Assembly: GCF_052857255.1 (NCBI RefSeq)
Contig: NC_135500.1
Coordinates: 103,916,048 to 103,980,047 of the forward strand
Direction: 5' to 3'
Source: Amblyomma americanum
Taxonomy: Eukaryota > Arthropoda > Arachnida > Ixodida > Ixodidae
DNA: 64,000 nucleotides
Part shown: positions 9,319 to 22,691 of the stretch, in pieces
Layout: every line of letters begins with the position of its first letter
Position numbering within the stretch: position 1 is the stretch's first letter
Notes under the pieces: model-generated
The model's database searches: none
The model's input: the letters and a program-made list of their open reading frames with translations, nothing else
Told to the model about the DNA's origin: nothing
Program-made: the position numbers and the translations under genes

Positions 9319-10299
9319 TCACAAATTAGGGTCAATATGTCCTGCTGGCTCTTCAGTACAAAAACTGTGAAGAACGCAGGCAGCAATAACAAGGAAGCTG
9401 ATCTGTACTAAAGTTTTGCCGTCAACGAGGTACAGATTTCGAAAGCGCTTTTTCAACACTTCAAAAGTGTTTTCAATAGTCACCCTTTGTTGGCTGTGCC
9501 TTCCACTGAAGCTTCTTTTTCATGAATAAAAACTGTTCTGTCTCTGAAAGGGGTCATGAGCCATTGGAATGGCAGGTAGGCGCAGTACCACAGAATATAA
9601 CTGCTGTAACACATTCTGAATGCGTTCTAAAAAAAAGAGCTTTCCCTTTTAGAAAGCCCTGGCCCCGGAAAACTGATGAATACGCATATGAGTTTGTTCT
9701 TGTCGTCGTAGATTCCCTGGTAGGTGTTAGACGGGAACTTCTTCCGGTTGTAGTAAGATTGTGCAGATTTATTCGTTTTAAGGATCTCCACATGACATCC
9801 ATCGATGCACCATACAGTGTACCGTTGCACCCCGCTAGGAAGCCAGCTTCCACGTGTCCCACCGCGCTGCCAAGCCGGCAGATTACTTCGTCCATGATGG
9901 TGTGCACAAACTTAACGACTCTGTTGATACAGCCGTGCACCGACAGCTTCAGCACGTCAAATTTATCGACATTAGAGTACATTGAGCTCTGAGAGCCTAT
10001 GTACACCAAAGCTATAAGGCATGTTTTTTCTGCCGATATCTGCCGCTCTCCTTGTACAGCATACAGGAAGAAGGCGGATGCCATGAAGCTTGCGCTCATC
10101 TCATCAAAAGTGTTTTAGACAGCCGGAAGTGCCTCTTGAATTGCTCTTCGAAGTACGGTGCCACTACAGTTTCACAGCAGCCAGGGACAAATTGGCGATC
10201 ATTTCTGACGAGACCATATGCAACTAAAATACAAATCTTGTCAAATTCGTCACGGTCGGACTCCAGCAGCTCCGCAGACGCTTGCAAGCAGGCATCCAT
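9319..10299 (-). pseudogene. HARBI1-like PIF/Harbinger transposase, broken
   Basis: From ATG 10299 the minus strand reads MDACLQASAELLESDRDEFD and ...FEEQFKRHFRLSKTLL (the N-terminal helical region). Later come GHVEAGFLAG and, after a one-base shift near 9825, CIDGCHVEILK with the first catalytic Asp (9803-9801) and YYNRKKFPS. FQWLMTPFRD follows, then after another shift VTIENTFEVLKKRFRNLYLV with the catalytic Glu (9474-9472) and AACVLHSFCT. The total of ~980 bp is close to an intronless HARBI1-type length. The PGSxHDARV block with the second Asp is lost and there are several shifts and a stop, so it is inactive. Confidence 0.85.
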
Positions 10300-13200
10300 C
10301 ACGATCACCTTTACAGACAAACGAAAAGACAGATGCACCACACAAGAAGAAAAATAGCAGGAATGCATTGGAGCATCCGGCACAAAGTAACCGTGGGAGC
10401 CGGCGAAGAAACATGTTGCAGACCACAAGGTCTGCACATCCTCCACTTTGTAAAGTTTCCTGTTCGGCTTCACGCCGACTGTGCGGCACTAGTGTTATGA
10501 ACTGCTGGAACCGGTCTTCTGCGCTCGTTGCACAGTGGCGGACTTTCGGTACTTCTGCGGAACAGTGCAGCCTATGCAGCCAAATCGAAGACAACTAATA
10601 AAGTAACGATATGGCCTACGACGTCACGAGCATGGGGCGTCGGTGATTTTAACAGCGGCAGCTCTGGAGTGCCACAACAATATTGTGCGTTGGCTGTCGC
10701 TTCTGGCACACCGAAAATAAAAGGGGAGGGGTGGGGGGCGCTGTTTGTGAAAGAAAAGGCGATGAGGGTCCCAATGAATAGGATACATGTTTAAATGAGC
10801 AAGATTGTCAGCGGTGATCTCCTCGAGCAGGTCGCCGATCCTAGGCTGTGGAGTAGGGCGTGTTTGTGGTGGTGGCTACTAGAAAAATTGCGTGGACGTA
10901 TTTCCTGTCCAGAAGCATAAAAATAACTAACTAGGCACAAAGCCGGTCAAGTCTGAAAAGCGTGTTCCTGAAATATCTCATGTATTGAGCGCGAAGCTGA
11001 AAATCAAGGGGGGAGGCTGAGTTGCAGAACGGGGCGACAAAAGATATAAACGGTAAAACAACTTAATAAACGTCACGGATTGTTTGCTTTCGATGGCGCG
11101 AATAAGAAAAAGCGCCCCAGGATTTTCGTTAACGCTCCCTTGAATATTAGCAAACTTTTCAATGAAGTTATTGTTGAATATACCTAGCATTGAGCGGCGA
11201 AAAAGAAGAACATGGTGAATAAAGCTGTCGCAATGTTTCAGCTAATTTTGTTTTTTTAGCCAACAGTCCCCTTTTGTGGTACGACCTTCGTACGCACTGG
11301 CGAAGGTAGGTGCAGTGATCGAAGCGGTTGGTTATTAAACATACAGAGCCGCATAGTTACTGCTCGTATCCGTACACAGACATACATGAATTAGCACAGC
11401 ACAAAGCGCGATTCCACGTTTATTGGACAAAGCAACTGCTACGGAGCAACGCATTAAAGATGCTAATTTTTTGGACTTACCTTAGAAATGTCGTTCCCTA
11501 GATACAACGCTTATTAGCGTTATTAGTACTGCACTTGGAAACAATATCTCCTGTTTATATTTTAAATATATATCTTCAGAGCTTCCCAATTGTATCTTGA
11601 AGTCTAGCAGTTTGTAGATGAGCACTCTTGAGGAGGCTTACCGAAGTGACACTAGTAGGTTTCCCTCGTGTCTTTTATACCAGATTTCGATGGCGTTGCT
11701 TCTGAAGTTCATTGTTTCGATCTGGGCTGCTGACGCACTGAGAGCAGCAGCTGTCCTGCTTCATCAGCGCATAATAAAAATAAACGACCGAAGAAATATT
11801 ACGACAAACTTTATTGTGCAATAAAAGGTCTAAGGTTAGGATTTTATGGAGACAAGATGAAAGATGAGTTTAATAGAAATTATGGTGTACATGCGGGCCT
11901 AATTCCTTCATTTCCTGCAGTACAGACGAAAAAAAGTTGCAGCCGTTTAGCCTAAAGATACGGAGAGCGAATAGCTCTAGGTGGTTTCCAAACTGATTAA
12001 CACATCTACGACAGCATGCATGACACCCACAGGCCCCACGCTGCCAAAAATCACACACATGGCCACTCTTGCGTTTCTGCAGAAGATCAACTTCGCCGGT
12101 ATGCTCATAAAAGGAGAGGGTCTTTTATGCTCCGAGTCATCCTACACGCGTTCACTTCTGCAGTCGAGGGGATGTGCTGAATTAGCTGAGAATGACGACA
12201 ATGCGAAGCCGGAAAATTAAGCTGATAAACATGCTCCTGTCAAAAAAAAAGGAAGACAAAGCTGACGGCCTACAAAAAAAACCGCTCTGGTCGGATTTTT
12301 TTACCATAAACTCTTAAATGTTCCTGCATTTAACGGCCGCATTGTGCCTCTACCGAGGAAGACAGTGTTTTGGTGGGACTGATACTGCGTCTGCGCCAAA
12401 TAAGTTGTTGCTGAAAATAATGAAGCGTATATAATTATTTAGGTTATAGGACGCCTATCAAAGCTTCAACGAAATGAAAAAAAAAGTTATTTATTTAGCG
12501 CTTCCAAGTACAAATCTCTGTCCACCAAAAAATTTTGGTCCGCTGAAACGCTCAAAGGTAGGCTAGCATGATATTAAAAAGAATATATATCAAACGGTCA
12601 TTGCACTCCGTAACGAAATGGTAGTCAGCGCTTCTGAAATTTTCTAACCTCCCAGCATGGGCATTTTAGTAACCGATGATCGGTTTGTAAATCTGAACAC
12701 AAGAAATAATCTGTATCTTAATGCCCATAAACAATCTATCCGAGCATGCTAAGTCACTCGAAGTACGTATAAAAATGCACGTAAGGGAAACTCAGAGTTC
12801 TAGTTACCTTTAAAAAAGATTCCAATTTTTCATTTCCCTATTTACATAACTTTTCCCGTAGTTCAACTGCATCTGCGGTGTCTCCAGGCTATACAAGGCG
12901 TTTTCTTTTGATATGTAAAGCAGGAGAGTATCAATATATCCAATGTTTTTATGCTGTGAGCATTAATGGCTAAAAAAAGTGTGCATGCAATCTACAAAAA
13001 CTAATTGTGAGGCGAAACTTGAATGCATAGCCAAGAACAGCATTTCATTTCGTGATAACAGGTTTTAGCATGGAATATACCAACGTTTACACCCCTCCCT
13101 CCACTCTGTCCACTGACAATAATCATCCGATTATTAGCTAGCTGTGACGGCAAGCAGTGGCGGTACACGTATCAATTGAACACACGTTTATTGCTCAGCG

Positions 13201-16200
13201 GCGGTTATAGTTAGAGATGTTTAGAAAATTAAATTCTTTGAGGGATGAGACATGCCCGTATACGCTGTAAGAACGGCATCTAGCATCGATAAAGACCCTC
13301 ACAACTCTAAACACAAGTCCATAAAACATAAAATCCAACGAACAACAACATTGAACAGACCGCAATAGGCTCACATAAATCTACAGTCTCTTCGTTGTAA
13401 ATTTCAGTGTCTTTATATATCGCTCTACCATAATGGCCGGATCTATTCCCCGTATAAGCAAATTGTCCGAACTAACACTTACCACATGACACTGCAAATT
13501 CCATGCGTACAAAACGCGTCTCGTGTACTCGTGAGAACCTCAGGCTATAGGGTGAATATTGTACACCGGTAGTTTTCATTTCTTTGCCCAAGACAGTGGC
13601 GCTGTCGGGCGTAACCATGCTCCTTGCCCCGCACTGTGGCCACAGTCCAAGTCGCTATGCGCGGGGTTTCCATTGATGACAGATTGGTCGGCGCCAGTTC
13701 TTTCATTGCTAACAATGCAGTAAAGCGGCTCAAGAAAACCGTCGCCACCACCGCCAAACTCGTGTCATTCCATAGAAATTCACTTACCGTCGGCAGTTCT
13801 TAACAAATTTCACTGATTGTAGACTTCAAAATTGACTTCAATTCCGGCGCAAACACTTTGTATTTCGCAACGCCGACTTCGTCAGGATCAACCTCTTGAT
13901 CCTCGTTCATATATTTAGTGTTTTAGAACTGCAGCTTCATGCAAGACACTGGGTATATGGGCTTTCTAGTATGGGACTTGGCGAGAGCGCTTCTTCTAAT
14001 ACACCAAGTAATTACCTACCTGACTACCTTGTGTGCGAACTGTCAATTGATGAATGTAAGCTTTCACAGGAAGCGATTACTTCAGATATTTAATCGTCTC
14101 TCATTATTCTTCCATATATTCTGATCTGCCATTGCGCTCTCTAAAAACGTATAGTACCACTGCGACGAAGCTGCGGATAGCAAAAGGGGTGCGAATGTAT
14201 AGTTTTTGGTAACCGTCTGAAGTACCTTTTTTCAGCACAATTTCTATGAATATGCCAACGAGATAGGAAGCCGGAATTTGTGCATAAAATTCTTCAGCTC
14301 GCAATTCCGCAAACTCTTAATGCTAAATTTTTACAAATAACAGAATGAATTGACAAAGGGCATTGGTGTATTTTAATGCTTATTTGAAAAACTATCGCAG
14401 AACTTGTTTCGAATTGGCATTCTTACTTTCCTTCTGCCAAATACTACGCACAACAGGCAAATAGGCGTTCATGTGGCTAAGACAGTATTTGTGGCAAAAC
14501 ATAGTTCTAAAAAAGCAATTGAACTAGCAGCCACGACGATGACGTGGACTTCATATGCACTTCACTGCAGGGTGAGCGGCTGAATTCGTTATCTAGCAGA
14601 GCTGAGACCCAGAAGGGAGGTGGCGAAAGCCGATTCTGGTTTTATTTATTCGCCCGCGGAAATGTACTTACCCTGTTCGTTTCAATTCTCACCGGCAAAA
14701 ATTCCCCAGTGTCAGTTAACCGCGAGAAAATACCTCCACTCTGAAAGACTATCGAGGGCAGACTAGGGTAGTGCTCACAATTCATACAAAAATATATATT
14801 TTACATTGTCAAAGATTATGAGAACTTAGTAGATGCCGTCTTCCATGCGAAAGTGAGACTGTTATGTAAAAAAGGTTTTTTTAATGGTTCTGCTGCATTC
14901 TTCAGCGGTACAGCCGGGGGTTCGTTTAATAAGGCAACAAGCTTTAGATTGCAACAACAAATTGCCGATAAAATCCAGTAGACTCTCTTTTTACAATTGG
15001 TACGCACACATCAGATCGTGGACAATCCCTAAGAAATTAACGAGGAAATGCTGCCAAATATATATCAGCAGTGTGGATAATTTCAGCTACAAACAACATT
15101 CCGAAGTTTCTCGTTAGTCTCATCTTTCGTGCATACAATTCCGAATGAGAAACAAGCATCCAGCACTCCAGGGGCGCAGAAGACAATGACGGATGCTGTT
15201 GCATTTTGTCACGTCACTGAATATAACACACGTTCGCTTTGGAGCCGTTAGCAATACAGACAACTTATATCAGCAGGCCATGTACTCTCACCCCTCCCTC
15301 CCCGTGCAAGTTCCGACCCGCACTAATATGCATCGGTGCTTACCCTGACAAAGCACTTCTGGTATCGAGACCTACGCAGTCGGTTCGTCGCGACACCAGA
15401 ACTGCTTTGGCTGGTGGTGCCCCCCCCTCCCCCCCAGATCTGGTTTGCTCACGATTGCACATATCATTCACACGTCGATAATCTGTCAATTAACATTTAT
15501 GCGAACATCTGTGGCGAGCTGCGTAGCCAGTACGGGAAGAGGTTGGCATCCAGAGTGTAAACAGTGATGAAATTTTTCTTTGTAGTGAACTATTTATATT
15601 GCACGAATGCTCCTTGCCTGGAAAGAGGAGCTCATATATCCATATCAGACAGGTCCTGCTGTCAGATTTTTTCATTCGCTCTTAGTGAGATGCTTCTGCA
15701 GAAGACACCGAAGCAGTGACATCTAAAGATGCACGCGACACTAATTCGTCGATCACAAATGCCATAGTGTCAACAGACTGCGCTTTCAGGCGATGAACCG
15801 CTAAAAACGATTGTGCATTCAATAACCAAGACCCTAACAATGCGCGAAACTCCATCGCTAACTAGACAGGATTCGAATATTCATGACGAACCCGTCACTT
15901 GATCATTTTGCAAGCCCTGATCGTAGAAGTTATGCGGGTTGAACACGTGAAGCACTCACGCGTGGCGCTGTGAGAACGTAAGCTGCCCGACACAATCTGT
16001 AAATATATACCAGCACATTTCATAGACAGTGAAGCATACGTGTGCTTCAATAAAGCTCTGCCGGCAGGTGCGCGCCACTTGCTGATAGCTATTACTCCAT
16101 TCTCGCGTCTGACGACGTCGGCGCAAAAAAAAAATATGCGCACTCTGTACACACCACCGGTGCTCCAACACTGCTTCTTTTTAGGTTTGCGCTTAAAAGA

Positions 16201-16430
16201 TGTAGACATTATCATTTTTTTCCCCCATCGACAGCCGTTAGTGGTTTGAAAACTCATCTGTGAAAACTCACGCCTGTTCGCGTGGCATCTGGTGCTTGGG
16301 AACGAGAGAGGAGTGAAGAGAAAATAGTAAGAGAACTGATTGTGAGGAAAGCCACAGTATTGTCTGTATCTGCGTGGTCAGCTTAACAGTGTGGTGAGCG
16401 AAGGGAGGAAGCAGGCAGCCACAATACGAA
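10300..16430. other. No recognised gene over ~6 kb
   Basis: All frames are short (under 130 codons) and none resembles a known family. There is an AT-rich block at about 12230-13080 and C-rich runs at 13083-13110 and 15419-15436. This is probably intergenic or intronic DNA. Short exons of an unknown gene cannot be excluded by reading alone. Confidence 0.5.
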
Positions 16431-16436
16431 AAAAAG

Positions 16437-16600
16437 CATCGTAGTGGAGGGCTTCGAATTTTTCTCGCCACCTGGCTTTCGCTGAACTAGGACTGACATT
16501 TCTCAGCCGACGGGTGTCTTGCATTTCGCCTGCAATGAAACTCGGGAAGCGCGGCCGCGAATTTGTCAGACTTCTGTTAGGTGGTGCACGCGCGTAAGGA
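16437..16600 (-). mobile_element. Decayed SINE copy
   Basis: On the minus strand the block order of the 7643-7859 SINE is recognisable: CGCGGCCGCGCTTCCCGAG, a TTTCATTGCAGGCGAAATGC block, CCAGGTGGCGAG, and GAAGCCCTCCACTACGATGC. Between blocks there are many substitutions, and the B box is not intact. It is an old copy of the same family. Confidence 0.6.
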
Positions 16601-18377
16601 AGAAGGCCAAAGTTTATCCCACGTTGTAGGGCTTAGCATGTAAGGAAATGAGTGACGTTGCTGCAACGTTCCATTCATACTGCATGATATTTCCTGCAGA
16701 GGTACCCTGCAGTATTTTGCGCTGGCATCGTTACCTTTCAAGAAGCTAGAAAAATAAATAAACTTGAAAAACTTGAACTTTATTGAATAGGAATAATATA
16801 TCTGCTTCCACTTTCTCGTATCGCCTAGAAACACGCACCGCTGCGTCCCCGTGGTGGCGGCGGCTGAAACCGAACAATTATATTCAATATCGTGTACGAA
16901 CGCACTTCTCTAAAAAGAGGGAATTGCACCAGCAACTACCCAAGTGTTTAGAGAGGATGTGTACGGAAATCATCCGGTTGAACTCGAGCTCCAGAATTTT
17001 GAAAACTGCCCTATTTTGACTCGGATGTTTAACTTCAACTCCTAAACATTTCTTGATTGTGAGCATTCATTTCAGCAGAACCAGCTACGCATATGCCGTA
17101 TCGTGATAGCGTCGGAAATATCGGTGAATCTCGCCGCCGAGATACTTTACTTAGCAAGGCGCGTGAAAAACGATAAATTTTTCGCCATTGCTGGTAGCAT
17201 TCTTCTACTGCATTTTGAAACCGAAGAGTTTAATACAGTATTTGTGTACTGGGATTATGGCATCTAAGCAGCTGAGGCTAACATGATGGAGAAACTGGAG
17301 ATGAAAACAATATTTTCAACTCGTAGCTCTGCCATCCTTTATACATATACCATGCTGCGTTCAAACTTGTGCAGTTTTGCGGAGTTTTTCTCGATCAAAA
17401 GAAATAACCAGGAGCTTTTATTCATTACAGTTGCCGTCTCAAGTTGCCGTTAGCGTTTCTTCCTCACAACAAATTATTATCTATGTGGTGAACATTAGGT
17501 CGATCCGGCAATGCTTGCACAGTCGCAGGACACAGGCGCAACTAACTTGTGGGCAGGTTTTGAATAAAATTCCTTTCTCTTGGATTAAGCGGCTTTCTTA
17601 ACACGTTTCTCATTGCCAGAAGCACAGAGTAGAACTATATTATTTCGCGCACTTTTGGTCTAACTATTGTTAGGGGCGCTATACTTGATCAAAATGCTGC
17701 GAAGCTGGGGTTTAGAAACCTGATCCTGGGTCATATTGTCTTCGAACACCCTTGATGCATGGCACAATTCTGCTTTAAACTATCTATGCCTATAGAAGCC
17801 ACTCAAAGAAGTAAGTGCAACTGTGTTTCGACCATTAACGAAGGTTGTAAACAAACACATGCATGCATAGTATTTTCAGAGATTTTACCACTGTGCTAAT
17901 TACAAAGCCACAACATTCACTGAATCTGAACTTGAATTCACGATGGTTAGTGTCGTTAAGGAACTGAAGAAAGTATGTTTCGCGTTGAGCATTTATAATT
18001 ATAATTTAACATAACGCAATGCAGGACTTCATTGCTGATCTAGAATTTACAAGCACTAAAAGTCTTTTTGGGCAATGCTGAGAAACATTTGCAATTCCAG
18101 TATCTTTTTTAATTTGTGAAAGTTTCAAATTCATAATCTTTGAAACTATGGAATTCGAGAATTCCAGAGCGACGAAATAAAAGAAAATCAATCAAAGAGT
18201 GCAAACTTCCCCTGACACTAGTAGCAAGTACCGATCAATACCAGGGGATAAAGTTATTCTTCAAATTCATATTCCTCCTTTGATCGATTATTATTCTTCT
18301 AATTCTTATTCCTGCTTGACCAATTATCATCCTGGTAAGCGTCCTTCTTGGCATGCTTACCTTTTTAGCGATGTTTG
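16601..18377. other. No recognised gene
   Basis: AT-rich DNA with short frames only. At 16745-16790 a run of AAATAAATAAACTTGAAAAACTTGAA could be a retroelement tail, but nothing else supports this. Confidence 0.45.
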
Positions 18378-18511
18378 TGCTTTTTGGACTTGACAAAGCA
18401 GAAACTAGTTTTGCGCTGCTGTCAACCGAAACTGTTGTTTAATATGCTTTTTGGACTTGACAAAGCAGAAACTAGTTTTGCGCTGCTGTCAACCGAAACT
18501 GTTGTTTAATA
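18378..18511 (+). repeat. Perfect 67-bp tandem duplication
   Basis: The 67-bp unit beginning TGCTTTTTGGACTTGACAAA occurs at 18378-18444 and again, with no difference seen, at 18445-18511. It lies in otherwise unique-looking AT-rich sequence, so it is a recent duplication or an assembly artefact. Confidence 0.9.
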
Positions 18512-18879
18512 TGAAGCGAAAAAAAAAATGTGGGTTTCACAAAATTATATTTTCTTTTTGCGGAGATCACACTTTGAATTTTGAAAAATCAGAAAATAGA
18601 CATTTTCCAGCTATTATGATGCATGATACTTTTCAAAGAACACTAAAGAAATTCTTGCAAAACAAAGTTATATACCTTCTCGTACACACGTTTTCTCATC
18701 CTGCATAAAAATTTTATTGAAAGCATCTAATTGCCATGGGGCTTCGTCGAAGTGTTAACCCTAGGCAACACAGACGACGTTTGCTGCAGCAAGTGTTTTA
18801 TGTCTCGATACAATTCGTGGGTACACTTCTGCTGCATAGGCGGTGAACAAAATGGCATAGCTTGGAAGCAACAAATATA

Positions 18880-19190
18880 TCCACGCTGTTAAATTCAAGG
18901 CGGGCTCTGCAGAAAAGATCAAGGCGGCAAATGTTCACGGCTTTGGCATTCGAATAACTGATTGCTGCGTGCCAAAACACAATCACAAGGGTCTGCTACT
19001 ACAGCGAGGTTTTCTGAGTGCACGGCACCAGAAAGAAAAGCGACACGAAATTCTGAGCAAATAAGACTTGCTGCTGTATACCAATGCCAACACGACGCAC
19101 TTTGTACATGACGCAGTGGAAGGTTGGCCCTTCGAAAGCACCAAGAACACTACTTATTTTGCGGACCATTCCGCCAGTGGTTTCAATTCA
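18880..19190 (+). repeat. Diverged monomer of the ~355-bp repeat
   Basis: Shares ordered blocks with the array at 34970-37205: GCTGTTAAATTCAAGGCG, CTCTGCAGAAAAG, TGCCAAAACACAATCACAAGGG, GACACGAAATTCTGAGCAA, TATACCAATGCC, ACACGACGCACTTTGTACATGA and CTACTTATTTTGCGG. It is a single, more diverged unit, which shows that the repeat is dispersed as well as tandem. Confidence 0.65.
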
Positions 19191-21214
19191 TTTCTACATT
19201 TAGAAAATCAGCTCTGATTTATCTTGAATGAAGTCATCTAAAGAAGCATCAATATATCGGCAATAATGGTTGTGAAACGACTGTCAGGCGGTATTTCCGT
19301 GGCCGGGAAATCTATTCTTCCCTTCAATTATCAATAAACCTTAAAAGTGATTTGAGAAGTTTTTTTATTGTGAAAAAAATGTGAAATCACTGCATTTATT
19401 AGCAAAAACTTGTTTTTAGCTCTGCAAGATGTGTCTGACACACTTCATGCGAAAATTTCTTAAAAATATAAAACAGTTACGCCAATGAGGGTGCATTCAC
19501 GTTGGTACTCCTATCACACGGGCCGTTCGAAGAGCTTTGGGCTGGAAGAGTTATGATGGACCAACCAATAGAAGGCTGCTAAATAAGTAGCACAAACGGC
19601 CATGGTGTTTCGCAGCGCTAATTAAAGAGAGACAAAAAAGAACAGGACAACCGCCGTTTCGTACCTGTCCATTTCGTGGTTGTCTTTGTCCTCTAGCTCA
19701 GCAACGCCCTTCGACTCGTGGGCTATCACCAGCTACCCCCAAATTGTCACTTCATAACTGTCAGCTGTTAATGGTGTGATTTGAGGAGCGCAGAACAACG
19801 GCAGGGAGAAGTCAAAGACATGTAATGCTTGCATAAACGTGCGACCTGGAGAATAAAGGAACAGTATTGCAATATTTGAAAGTTTTAAACACCAAAATAT
19901 CCAGCTCAATTTGTAGGATAAAGAATAGCCCTGGGCAGCAAAACACAAGCGATGGAGTTTATTCAGTTGTGGCCAGTGATAGAAAAGGTGCAGGTCCGGT
20001 TTCCTCAAAAGTGCATGAATGTCACCTCCGCTCATCTAAGAAAGCGAAGTAAATTTAGGAAGGTACAATTTTTTTCTGTAAGAAAAACTTTTTTGTCAGT
20101 TTTTGAGGTTATATATTGCAAGTTCATGTCTTCCACCCTGGTATAATTTGCAAAACTGCGGCGCCGCACGTCCGTGGTGGGAGATATAGAAAACGTGAAC
20201 GGCGATCGAGTTTGCCGTGTAAAAGCGGGACAATTCTTTTGAGTTCGCTCGCGATTGAGTAAGTGAGAAGAACTTAGCTCAATATTCATAGGAAACTGAA
20301 CGCATAACAGGCGTACAGCATACTAGCTTGCGTAAATTTCATACGTGATCTTTAAGGGCAGCGAGAGCAATAGCTGTACCAGGATTCCCAGGGAATCTCG
20401 CCCCTAAAAACAGGTTTTTGGAAATAATTTTTAACGACAGATAATAGAGGGTGATAATAATGGCAGTTTCGCTTCGCTGCGCGGCCTTGGGGATTACCGC
20501 CGCATCCGTGAGCAATGCGTGCCGCTGTCATTGCGCCTGCAATCCGTCCTGAAAGCGAGTGCGTGGCCGCTGATGTTTGGGAAGCGGCAGAAAGCAAGGC
20601 TGGCGTCATCCTCACTTCTGGCGTGTGACCGCATCGGCCTCGGAGTCCCGTTGCAGGGCAAAGGGTGGTCATCCACCGAAGAAAATCTGGACGTGGATGT
20701 CACATATGCAACCATAGAGAAGAACCAGCGTCTGACGGTTTAATTCCACTTCTTCCTAACACGCGTGGCGCAGACTTCCACCGGAGACATTTTATGCGAA
20801 TTTTTGCCCAATTTTCTTCTGGATGTCCTGTCACGTGACCAAGAAGACCTACCGCGCATGTTCCGGTTTAAGACTTAGATACCGGAGTGCTTGCGTTCTT
20901 AGGAACGAAGCCAGTATTCGACCACGCGCAGTGCGCTGGTGCATGCATGTCGTGAGGGGGGAGAGTCCCTGTCAGGTACCCTTATTATATGAGTCTCCAC
21001 CAGCAGCTTAGTACGATAGACTTGGAACGGAGCCTGTATTTTTGTAACTGGGCCCTGTTTCAGCGATAAAAGCGTCTTGGTTTTTAAGTGAGGCTGATTT
21101 AGACTGATGAAGAGCAAAGAGCACTTCTACCGAAATTCTTCCGTGAACCTCCATAATAGTCATTACTGGAATTATGAGCACCCCCACTGACTTCCAGGCC
21201 AAAAACAATAACAC
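19191..21214. other. No recognised gene
   Basis: Short frames only. A GC-richer island at 20480-20760 contains overlapping minus-strand frames (up to 106 codons) that match nothing I know. Confidence 0.45.
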
Positions 21215-21252
21215 GGGGGGGGGGGGGGGGGGGGTTGGGGGGGGGGGGGGGG
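21215..21252 (+). repeat. Poly-G tract
   Basis: Twenty G, then TT, then sixteen G. It can form G-quadruplex structures and is also a typical place for sequencing or assembly error in exact length. Confidence 0.95.
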
Positions 21253-22658
21253 TCAGCCAATGTTTGATGTGGCAGTTTCAACCACAGAATCGAGTGTACC
21301 TATTTTTTAAACAGTTACTGATCGGGAGGAAATATAGCTAAGAAAGTCTGGAAAAATAAATCTTTAACTTTATTCGAGACCTGACTTTCAAAATGCTCAA
21401 GGAGGCATGCTAACGGCACCATGAAGAGCCATCGAATTTTTCTGGGCATGCTGTGAAGCATCTCGATACAACTTTTACACTGCTCAGAATGGGATGCAAC
21501 AGTCCCGCCCCGCACCACCCAAGGTTTCTCATACTTTTTTGCGGCCTTGTAAAGAAACACAACATAAAATTAATTTAACTGGAGTTATGTCTAAAGCGCG
21601 GTTTGCAATAAATATTCTCACTGAAGGGCTTCACGCTCAACATTTTTCCCTCGAGGGTGCCAAGACTGAAAAAAATAGATCCGAAGTGCTTGTGCACACT
21701 TCTTCCAATAAGTTTTGCCGAAGCAAAAGCCGAAGAATTTCGCATCTTGCACTCAGCAGTTGAAAACCACTTGATACTTTTTCTTTTTCCTTCCAGGAAC
21801 GACATCCGCCATGCAGTCCCTTTGAGGCTCAATTACACGCCCATTGAATGCAGGCAATGTGTTCCGGCGCGCAGAAAAGAAAATAGGGAGGCCGCTGAGC
21901 GAAGCATAACTAGCCGCGATATTGCCGGCCCTCCCCGCAGGGCTTCAGATGACGTGCGTCAGCAGTGTGACGCAAAGCTCAGGGCGGAGCGATATCGTCA
22001 GACAGCGCTCGCTGTCGCTGTGTTATGTTGCTGCTGTGATGCCGCATACTAGAATTATTTTTTTTCGCCTCGTCGCTTCCGCTGCGAATTTGTTCAACTT
22101 TCTTTTGTTTTTTTTAGACTGTTCGGAGCAAGAGCTTCAATTCTGCACATAAAACATGTCCCCATAATAAAATTTTGTAAAAACTTATAAACATATTTAG
22201 GTAATTAACGAACATGTAAAGCATTCCGCCTCTCAACATGTGACACCGTATCCCCCAGTATAATTCCAAGGCTAAAATTAATTAAAGAAGCTGCCGTTTT
22301 ATTTTTGTCTCTCTAAAAAAATTGGTAGGGGTTCAACGCTGTTAAACCGAGTAGACTTGCGAAAGCAGGTGTTCATTCTTTAATTGTTGTGGAACTTAGG
22401 CTCCGCCTATATGTATGGTGTGATATCTTAAGTGCGTTAATGCCGATATATGCAGAATTTGTCATTCTATACTTAGCGTTCATAGATGGCGGCGAGTCCT
22501 GACACCACTCCCAGAGCAAAGGGACAGCGGTTACATCATGCGCCACTATACACTGGCAGGTTGCTGACTATCATAAGCACCGGTAGGGATTGCGCGACCC
22601 ATGTTTCTCTTCCTGAGCAACCTCTCGCGCAGCTGGCGGGATGGTGGTCCGAACTTAC
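21253..22658. other. No recognised gene
   Basis: The longest plus-strand frame (21657-22052, 131 codons) has an Arg/Glu-rich middle (RRKENREAAERSI) but no domain I can name. I treat it as non-coding. Confidence 0.45.
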
Positions 22659-22691
22659 CCGAGCTTACCCGATTAACTCGGGTAAGCTCGG
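22659..22691. repeat. Perfect 14-bp hairpin
   Basis: CCGAGCTTACCCGA, a 5-nt loop TTAAC, and its exact reverse complement TCGGGTAAGCTCGG. It lies beside a partial direct repeat, CTTACCCGAGCTTACCCGA. There is no T-run after it and no known function. Confidence 0.85.
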
